Source of the DNA: Salvelinus alpinus
Taxonomy: Eukaryota; Chordata; Actinopteri; Salmoniformes; Salmonidae
Length of the DNA stretch: 64,000 bases
Assembly: GCF_045679555.1 (NCBI RefSeq)
Contig: NC_092093.1
Coordinates: 66,411,714 to 66,475,713, forward strand
Direction: 5' to 3'
Shown: positions 56,726-64,000 of the stretch, one piece after another
Position numbering within the stretch: position 1 is the first letter of the stretch
Layout: the number at the start of each line of letters is the position of its first letter
Program-made: the position numbers and the translations under genes
Notes under the pieces: generated by a model
What the model saw: only the letters and a program-made list of their open reading frames with translations
What the model was told of the DNA's origin: nothing
The model's database searches: none

Positions 56726-57336
56726 AGTTGAAGTCATTCAGTTGTACAACGGAATGCCTTTCTCTTTCTCTACTTTCAGGCCATGCTCAAATTCTACACC
56801 CCAATCAGAGTACTTTGTTCTGCCACCTCTGGTCTATTGTCCCTCACTACCCTACAGGTAGTGAAGCTAGGACAGCAGAGTCCATACCCATCTTCCAAAC
56901 ACATCTGAAACCCTACCTCTTCAAAGAGTATCTTATAGATACACTAAGCAGAAATTGCCCCTCCATTTCCTGGTTGCTAAAATTATAATAGTTTGCCTAA
57001 TTTAAGTCTGTGACAAAACAAGCAAGTATAGTGTAGAGAATGATTGTACCATCTAAACCGCTGTGAAATATATTTTCCATTACCTACAATATTACATTTT
57101 TAGCTGTTTGCAGCTGGTGTACAAAACCGAAAGTAAATGATGCAAAAACTAAACTTAAGAATGGGGAGCATAGAAATAGTGCACATAGAACAGAACTAAT
57201 GCTTCTTAGACTTGCTTTTAATGAAAATTAAGCTTACTAGTTCTGACTTTGCTGATAGCTACTTTATTGAGGAAAAATGTACTTACTATGGCTGATATAT
57301 GGTTGTCCCACCTAGCTATAACGTCATGAATAGACA

Positions 57337-58140
57337 AAATCATGTTTTTTATGAAATTGGATGATATTTGAAGGAAACCAGATCAAAATATCATGACCAA
57401 AGCATGAAAAAGGACTGTTGCTTCTAAATTGATCAAATTTGATCTTAAAGTTACTGGTCCCCTTCCCCATGTCAAACACTTTGATTCATTATTAAGGGGA
57501 CAAGGTGACCACCCCTTAACTCTCATTTTAATACACCAACTGTAACATGATACTCTTACCTAGTTTAAATAAGTATTGCCTTCTAACCAACATCAAAGGC
57601 GTGTTTGCAGAGGGGCGTGGTTCACATAGCTAGATAGCTACTCTACTTGCGCCAAAATGTAACTTCAGAGTGTCAGAAAATATAATTAAAAGTTTCCCTA
57701 TTCATCTATGGCAAAGATACGTATGTTTCCCCTTTCATCTAGTCTGGTATTAGCTAGTTACTGGATAGCTAGGTCTTCAGCCAGCATGGAACAAAAGGGG
57801 GGGGTTCAAAACTCAGACGCAGTTGTCATGTCAACACATCCGTCACTGCTGCTGTGGACCGCATCACAAGAAACATGCCAAACGCGAAATGTATACAAGA
57901 AATTGATGCCATTGACACAAAATCAATGTTGTTTGAGTTGCTTTGTGTATCACCAAATTTGCTTGAGATTATTTTATTGTAGCACTGCTCACTGCACTCA
58001 AGTTGCTAGACATATGCGTATCAAAGAGCTGTCAGTCAAGGCAAGCTCATGAATATAAGCTCTCCGCCCACTCAGCCTGTCTTTTCAAACTTCCTGGTAG
58101 TTAGCCATGAGAGAAAAAGTACTTTTTAGAATGACTGTTC
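57337..58140 (+). repeat. About 700-bp repeat, inverted copy of 33.06-33.76 kb
   Basis: AAAATCATGTTTTTTATGAAA, TTATTAAGGGGACAAGGTGAC, TCTCATTTTAATACACCAAC, AACAAAAGGGGGGGGTTC and TTGTCATGTCAACACATC are the reverse of words at 33200-33740. The block order is conserved, so this is one element in opposite orientations. Confidence 0.75.
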
Positions 58141-58167
58141 AGGACCTTTAAGATGAGTACAAGTCAT

Positions 58168-58210
58168 TCTGAATAAGATCGTCTGCTAAATGATTAAAAT
58201 GTAAATGTAA
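58168..58210 (+). repeat. L2-type tail fragment
   Basis: ATAAGATCGTCTGCTAAATG, ATTAAAATGTAAATGTAA. Confidence 0.65.
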
Positions 58211-58289
58211 TTTTTTGTTGAACCCTGTTATTAATCCCTTTGGAATGACGTTGAAAGCAACAGTGAATTTATTTAGTTAATAAAGGGAT

Positions 58290-58562
58290 ACCATGTAAGC
58301 AGTCTATGGACAATCCACGTTTTGGTTTAGTCTCTCTGTCACTGTTTCCACATGCTAATGTTTTAGCGTTTGTGGCACAAATCTCATTGAAGTCATGGGA
58401 TAGATAGAAGCATTTTTTTCACATTTAATTTTTAAATCATCTATAAGTAGCATTGCGGAGCTTCACAATCAATTGTAGATACTTTTTGATGATTTGGACA
58501 ATTCTAATATCGGTCCCATTCAATGGGATTTGTGCCACAAATGCTAAAACAGACTGCTTACA
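58290..58562. mobile_element. MITE-like inverted repeat
   Basis: GTTTTAGCGTTTGTGGCACA and ATCTCATTGAAG are mirrored by TTCAATGGGATTTGTGCCAC and AAATGCTAAAAC. The outer AGCAGTCT / AGACTGCT words also pair. Confidence 0.7.
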
Positions 58563-58666
58563 GGTTTATTAAGGAAACCAATATGTATTTTTTGTAATTT
58601 GGGTGAACTATCCCTTTAAGAGATCTCTCACCCATTCTCACCGCAGCACATTGGTAGTAGTCAGTG

Positions 58667-59455
58667 ACCAGGTTTCCATCCAACACTTTTAGGCGGCTAA
58701 TGTACATGTTGGCAACAAAAAAAACATTAATTACAGGCCTGATGGAAACAGAAAATGTGTGGGTAAACTTTCCAAATCTCGACAAAACAAAATAATTCTG
58801 GAAGAGGTGGGATTATTTTGTGTTATTAAAAATAATGATGTGTCGGTGGAAACGCTTTTATGCACAAATATTGCTATAATCATCAAATCGAAGTAAACTT
58901 GGAGTCACGCGATGACATGCTGTGTGGTCCTCCCACTACGACTCGTTGGGAAAGCATGCAGTTTACTATTATTATTAGGTAAGATGAACTTTACAGGGTG
59001 GTGAAAGTGCAAGGTAATGGGCGTGATGCTCCATTCCAATAAATATCGAGGGTCTTATTCTGGTGACATGATCATCGATGCTTGGCTGCCGTTTGACATA
59101 TAAAAATAATCTCACTATTTTGTCCATAATAATGTCATCATGTAGGCTATATGTATCTGCGAGCTGTTGGCTGGAGCGTACATGCAAATACCAGAGTGGG
59201 CACATTCGCTACGTATATAACTGATCATGTTTTGTGAGAAAAACATCAATGAAGTTGAAAATACGATGGAAACCCAGTCAACGTTTTATTCGGTACATAG
59301 GAATTTAACAGCAAAATGTATTTTTATGCGCATTACTTCATCAAGCACAGGCTTTTATATGAAGCAAGTCAATTTGATGGAATCCCATTTTTGGTGGGAA
59401 AATGTGCATATTGTTTTGAAAATCTGTCGCTAATTAGATGGAAACCTAGCTAGGG
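58667..59455. mobile_element. Non-autonomous DNA element with AGGTTTCCATC ends
   Basis: CCAGGTTTCCATCCAACAC at the left is inverted at the right as TTAGATGGAAACCTAGCT. Internal GATGGAAAC/GGTGGAAAC words recur. No transposase seen. Confidence 0.6.
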
Positions 59456-60100
59456 ACAAATATCAAAGTTACGCAAGGCTGGACGTGAGACCAAATTATT
59501 AGCTGTAGATAGATCAACTCTCCAGTAGGAGGTGTTGCCCAGCCTATTGTTTTGTTTTTTGACAGTGGATATTGTTTCAAAGGTACAAATTCAACATATT
59601 TTATACAAGCTGTGTCTATGTTGAAAATGGGTTACCATGATGACTTAATCATGTGGCTGAAATGTTACCCTCAAAACGAACAGATGATTACTTTCTTCAA
59701 ATCCAATGTATTTTCCACTTTTCCACAAATGATGTTGAAAAAACGTTGATTCAACCAGGTTGTGCCCAGTTGGTGGCCTAACATGAAATCAACCAAACAC
59801 AGTAGCAAGTGATTGATGCTGGCATATGGCTTTGATAATAATGTTATAAATACTGGGGGTAATCCTAATAAAGCATAGTTTAGGCACACATTTATGCATT
59901 AAGTGGGAACATGAATTAGGCTAATGAAAACTGCCAAGCCACATCGTCACGATTTGTAACCATAGTCCTACATTTCTACATTTGGGAAACCGGTTTTATT
60001 TTCTCAGTACTTAGAGTAGGGGTGACAATCAAGTGACCGGTACATACAGTAGTAGGCAGATGGTGTGGTCCCAAGGTGCCTAACCCATTCCGGGTTTTCC
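59456..60100. other. Unassigned flank of the 60.1-kb candidate exon
   Basis: AT-rich. Contains TTGATTCAACCAGGTTGTGCC near 59748, MITE-like wording. No exon supported. Confidence 0.35.
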
Positions 60101-60131
60101 ACAATGCCGTGCTCAGCCCAAGCGCAGTTCC

Positions 60132-60319
60132 ATGCGATCTGTGATGCCGCAGCAGCTCACAGACGGTCAGGTACAGGCAGCCAGTATAGACTGGGACTTG
60201 ACAACCAGTGGACCTCCTGTCGAGTTTTCATTGGCAGAAGAGAAGCTACTATTCAAAGACGGTGAATTGTATAGGATTATACCAGGGAGTGCTTGCTGTT
60301 TTCTACCAACACACCATAA
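60132..60319 (+). CDS. Candidate first coding exon of an unidentified gene
   Basis: The frame from ATG at 60132 reads MRSVMPQQLTDGQVQAAS, IDWDLTTSGPPVEFSLAEEK and LLFKDGELYRIIPGSACCFL, and reaches a strong donor (CATAAG|GTACGT) in phase 0 just before its stop. Composition is typical of soluble protein and unlike the transposon frames around it. A second Met at codon 5 could also start. No acceptor-bounded partner exon is seen downstream within the window, where MITEs and LINE sequence follow. I do not recognise the family; it could also be an orphaned exon. Confidence 0.4.
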
Positions 60320-60419
60320 GGTACGTTAAATGCGCAAATTAATCAATCTGAGTTTGGTTTGTTTAACTCTAAGATATTTATATAGTTGTGGGCTATATTC
60401 CTAATTGTCTACAATATAC

Positions 60420-60945
60420 ACTGAGTGTACAAAACATTAGGAACACCTTCCTAATATTGAGTTGCACCTCTTTTGCCCTCAAAACAGCCATAATTTAGTC
60501 GGGGCATGGACTCTGAGGTGTCGAAAGCGTTCGACAGGGATGCTGGCTCATGCTGAATCCAATGCTTCCCGCAGTTGTGTCAATTTGGCTGGATGTCCTT
60601 TGGGTCGTGGACCATTCTTGATACACACGGGAAACTATTGCGCGTGAAAAACCCAGTAGCGTTTCTTATCTTGACACACTCAAACCGGTGCGCCTGACAG
60701 CTACTACCATACCCCGTAAAAGACACTTAAATATTTTGTTTTGCCCATTCACCCTCTGAATGGCACACATACACAATCCATGTCTCAAGGCTTAAAACTC
60801 ATTATTTAACCGGTCTCCTCCCCTTCATCGACTCCAACTGAAGTGTATTTAACAGGTGGGATCATAGCTTTCACCTGGATTTACTTGGTCAGTCTCATGG
60901 AAAGAGCAGGTGTTCCTAATGTTTTGTACACTCGGTGTGTGTATG
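60420..60945. mobile_element. Non-autonomous element with CACTGAGTGTACAAAAC ends
   Basis: ACACTGAGTGTACAAAACATT and AGGAACACCT at the left are inverted at the right as AGGTGTTCCTAATGTTTTGT and ACACTCGGTGTG. Interior 525 bp with no intact ORF (TGGACTCTGAGGTGTCGAAAG wording). Confidence 0.85.
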
Positions 60946-61440
60946 AATGGACTGTTACTATTGACTGCTGGCTTCTCTGATTCATAAGGCTCGGCTACAT
61001 TACGTTATGTTGCATGTTAATTAAACACATTTGTGGGCCATTTTCTATGGCTGATACACATGCAAGATACATTTTAGTTGTTGCAAATATTGAAACTAAG
61101 GGGTTAAGCAAATAACGCATTACATGAGGGTTTGCTTTTTACTGTTATAACCCATGATATAACCGATTTCTTGACGTCGAGTCATCTGTTCACACATATA
61201 TAAGTGCATCAACCCTTTTCAAGTAACTGTCAAGTTTACCATTTCGTTGAATTGCTTGTTTAGTCTGCTTGTTTGGTCTATTGAGTGAAATTATCAAGTA
61301 ATATTAGAGTCCGTCTGCAGCGTCACCTTTACGAGGCAGCTTATGCATTCAACATGCTTGGTTGGGACAACCTATTGGGATACATATGGCTTCAGAGTAT
61401 TCCAATGTAGACACTGTATTGTCGATTAGCTTTTTTGTTG
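60946..61440. other. Spacer, no gene seen
   Basis: AT-rich DNA with no supported feature. Confidence 0.35.
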
Positions 61441-61479
61441 TTTCCATCATTGAGCCAGTACAGTGGTGTAAAAAAACTT

Positions 61480-61650
61480 TCCTGAACCAACACTTGCACT
61501 TGACCCCCCTAGTTGCTGACAGCTACCTTATTGTGGAAGTGTACTCAGCATGTGAAATGTGGTTGTCCCACGCTATCACAAGATGAATGCACTAACTGTA
61601 CAGTAAGTCGCTCTGGATAAGTGTCTGCTAAATGACCAAAATGTAAATGT
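61480..61650 (+). repeat. L2 3' UTR and tail fragment
   Basis: GTTGCTGACAGCTACCTTATT, GTGGTTGTCCCACGCTATC, AACTGTACAGTAAGTCGCTC and TGCTAAATGACCAAAATG. It is inserted near the left end of the surrounding CAGTGGTG element. Confidence 0.75.
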
Positions 61651-61966
61651 GTAAAGTAACTTAAGTAAAAATATTTTAAAGTACTACTTAAGTCGTTGCA
61701 GTATCTGTACTTTACTGTACTATTTATATTTTTGAATACTTTCTCTTCTCAACCCCAAGGCATTTTTAACTCAAATACTTCTAATAAACTGAACTCGAAG
61801 TCAATGAAAAGTCATAATTACTTCAATGTTTCTGGCACTGACTCAAAACTTTATTAGTCACATCAACTACATTTTTAAAGTTATGATAGCAAATTACTTT
61901 CACTTGAGTCCTTTTCTATTAATGGCCGAGTGCAGTCAAATAATTTTTTAAATTTTATGTATACAC

Positions 61967-62272
61967 TGAACAAAACTATAAACGCAACAATTTCAAAGAT
62001 TTTGCTGAGTTACAGTTCATATAAGGAAACCAGTAAATTGAAAAAAAATCATTAGACCCTAATCTATGGATTTCAAATGACTTGGCAGGGGCGCAGGCAT
62101 GGGTGGGCCTGGGAGGGCATAGAATAGGCCCACCCATTTGGGAGCCGGGCCCAGCCAATCAGAATTAGTTTTTCCCCACAAAGGGCTTTATACTACTCAG
62201 CTCATACTACTATTTTATTTCAGTTCATGAAATATGGGACCAACACTTTGCATGTTGCGTTTATATATATTG
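61967..62272. mobile_element. MITE with CACTGAACAAAA end
   Basis: ACACTGAACAAAACTATAAAC and GCAACAATTTCAAAG at the left; CATGTTGCGTTTATATATAT at the right. The interior keeps GGGGCGCAGGCATGGGTGGG and GCCCAGCCAATCAGAATTAG. The right terminal TGTTCAGTGT is lost. Confidence 0.75.
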
Positions 62273-62822
62273 GAATAATAATGTCGAATTGTGAAAATTA
62301 TAATAATTCCCTTTTAGTGTAACAGCTGTATGAAAAGACCGGCTGAAATTTCAGCCTGTTGTGGTGGAATGGAGTTTTGGTAAATTAGTTAATAGATCGA
62401 TAAGAAAGAGAGTTCCAAACCTCTCTGCCAATAACCGCTAGTTTTCAGGTTCCCGTCCCCACTCAGACCACTCCCAGACAGTCCTAGCAAAATTCTTGCT
62501 TGAGAAATTGCACTTTGCTAAGAAGCTTTTTGGTTTTATTTTTGACCATTTGATTTGAAAACAATCACAGTAATGTACTTAATTGTTACACAGAAATTAT
62601 TTGATATTGAGATAAAAAAAACTGTTGCATTGGACATTCAATGTATCTTTACTTTTACTCAAGTATGACAATTGAGTACTTTTTCCACCACTGAGCAAGT
62701 GGTGATCAAATAGACATTGTACTAATGGATTGTGGGGGCCATGCAAGGACGAACTTATATTAGATAGACTGCATTGATAAAGTAATTGATTAACACTCTA
62801 CAAGGGTTCACACGATTGTGAA

Positions 62823-64000
62823 GATGGCGCCAAAGAACATGGCTGACATTTTACATTCTAACAACCAATTGTGCTATTTTGGTAATACATATATATTTTT
62901 TTTAACTTAAAAAAACCAACTTATTGTGTACATAATGTTGCTGCTACCGTCTCTTATGACCCGAAAAAATAACTCCTGGACGTCAGAAAAGCGATTACTC
63001 ACTGCGGACTTGAAGAAACTTTTTCCTTTAACGAGTCCGACGAGAAGGATATCCTGCTTTCACTGGAACAGGCCCAGATCCACGCCTTTTGCGTGAAGAA
63101 AAGACGCTGGAAAAGGAGACGCAGATCGGAGATCCTTCTGAGAATCCGGGTGCGAGCGAGTAAACTCCCAATGCCTTCCATTCTTCTTGCAAACGTGCCA
63201 TAATTGGAGATTTTTTTTTATGTCCTACTATTAAGCTTATCCTACCAATGGGACATTAAAAACTGTAACATCTTATGTCTCACCGAGACGTGGCTGAACG
63301 AAGATACAGAACAACATAGAGCTAGCGGGATTTTCCATGCAACGGCAGAACAGAGACGCTACCTCTGGTAAGACGAGGGGTGGGGGTGTGTGTCTTTTTG
63401 TCAATTACAGTTGGTGCGCGATGTCTAATATTAAAGAAGTCTCGAGGTATTGCTCGCCTGAGGTAGAGTATCTTACGATAAGCTGCAGACCACATTATCT
63501 ACCAAGAGATTTCTCATTGGTATTATTCGTAGCCTTCTATTTACCACCACAAAACAAAGCTGGCACTAAGACCGCTCTCAACCAACTATAAGGCCATAAG
63601 CAAATAAGAAAATTCTCACCCAGAAGCGGCACTCCTAGTGGCCGGGGACTTTAATGCAGTCAAACTTAAATCAGTTTTACCAAATTTTTACCAGCATGTC
63701 ACATGTGCAACCAGGAAAAAAAAATCCTAGACCACGTTTACTCCACACACAGGTATACATAATAAGCTCTCCCCCGCCCTCCATTTGGCAAATCTGGCCA
63801 TAATTCTATCTTACTGCTTACAAGCAAAAACTAAAGCAAGAAGTACCAGTGACTCGCTCAATACGGAAGTGGTCAGATGACACGGATGCTAGACTACAGG
63901 ACTGTTTTGCTTGCACAGACTGGAATATGTTCCGGGATTCATCCAATGGCATTGAGGAATACATCACCTCGGTCATCGGCTTCATCAATAAGTGCATCGA
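62823..64000 (+). mobile_element. LINE 5' region with endonuclease, runs off the window
   Basis: The 5' UTR-like start (GAAGATGGCGCCAAAGAAC) is followed by pieces of an APE-type endonuclease: LTETWLNEDTEQHRASGIF, then in another frame KTRGGGVCLFVNYSWC, VEYLTISCRPHYLPRDF and FYLPPQNKAGTKTALNQL, then EAALLVAGDFNAVKL and KKILDHVYSTHTG. The family looks like that of the LINE at 46.8-49.2 kb. Several frameshifts and stops show it is dead, though it may extend to a near full-length copy beyond the window. Confidence 0.85.

Larger units (their letters stand above)
54189..57336 (+). mobile_element. Old L2-like LINE, broken by other elements
   Basis: Plus-strand pieces match the 886-aa LINE product: SPLLSYLLPSAKSFSLLYPD, NHFEKKVDDIRS, YRPVSLLSFLSK (frame-shifted), SAAFDTVNHQILLATL near 55060, NSLMAWLPASAIQLLQFIQN (56365 on) and AESIPIFQTHLKPYLFKEY (56890). 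The 3' UTR wording (TGACTTTGCTGATAGC, GGTTGTCCCACCTAGCTA) ends at about 57336. Many stops and frameshifts; a different LINE (55163-56335) and a SINE-like block (56580-56725) sit inside. Confidence 0.85.
61461..62694. mobile_element. Non-autonomous element with CAGTGGTG ends, containing two inserts
   Basis: CAGTGGTGTAAAAAAACTTT at the left and TACTTTTTCCACCACTG at the right are inverted ends. AGTAAAAATA/TTAAAGTACTACTT-type words fill the body. An L2 3' tail piece (about 61480-61650, with AAGTCGCTCTGGATAAG) and a separate MITE (61967-62272) sit inside. Confidence 0.6.

Overview
The window looks like salmonid fish nuclear DNA. It is dominated by decayed Tc1/mariner transposons, L2-like and other non-LTR retrotransposons, solo LTRs with 5-bp target duplications, tRNA- and 5S-derived SINEs, palindromic MITEs and long microsatellites. 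Coding sequence is split into short exons with GT/AG junctions. The lineage call rests on the repeat families, recognised by eye; no database search was run.

The only host genes I can assemble are two tandem minus-strand paralogs between 12.5 and 27.7 kb. Each has seven coding exons with the same phase at every junction and four of the seven exon lengths identical. They encode 312-aa (upstream, compact, 2.6 kb) and 339-aa (downstream, 11.1 kb) multi-pass membrane proteins of a family I do not recognise. The downstream copy's introns are swollen by Tc1 elements, a solo LTR, a LINE fragment, MITEs and a 26-bp minisatellite. A palindromic mini-element with the arm GGTGTCCATATTAGGACAG occurs at eight places in and around this pair, with one doubtful half site near 2.2 kb.

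Left arm (1-12 kb): an LTR retroelement remnant whose interior is mostly a 27-bp minisatellite; a solo LTR nested in a Tc1 end; an inverted-repeat element and its partial second copy; a LINE 3' end carrying a 5S-derived SINE; a dead fatty-acid-binding-protein (fabp11-like) fragment abutting an antisense DIRS-like reverse-transcriptase relic; and a decayed LINE.

Middle (28-42 kb): palindromic repeats, tRNA-like elements rich in CACATGTG, a dead Tc1 (30.5-32.2 kb), an apparently intact Tc1-like transposon (34143-35749) with a 340-aa DDE transposase and 198-bp terminal repeats differing at one base, long (CT)n and (CA)n tracts, and an L2-like LINE with an uninterrupted 886-aa ORF.

Right arm (42-64 kb): largely nested repeats. 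A Tc1 element is broken up by LINE sequence that itself carries an L2 insertion and an LTR-like insertion, each with a 5-bp target duplication. Further right are SINEs, an old L2 element split by another LINE, several MITEs, one possible host exon near 60.1-60.3 kb, and the 5' part of a LINE running off the end. Nothing prokaryotic (CRISPR, operons) is present.
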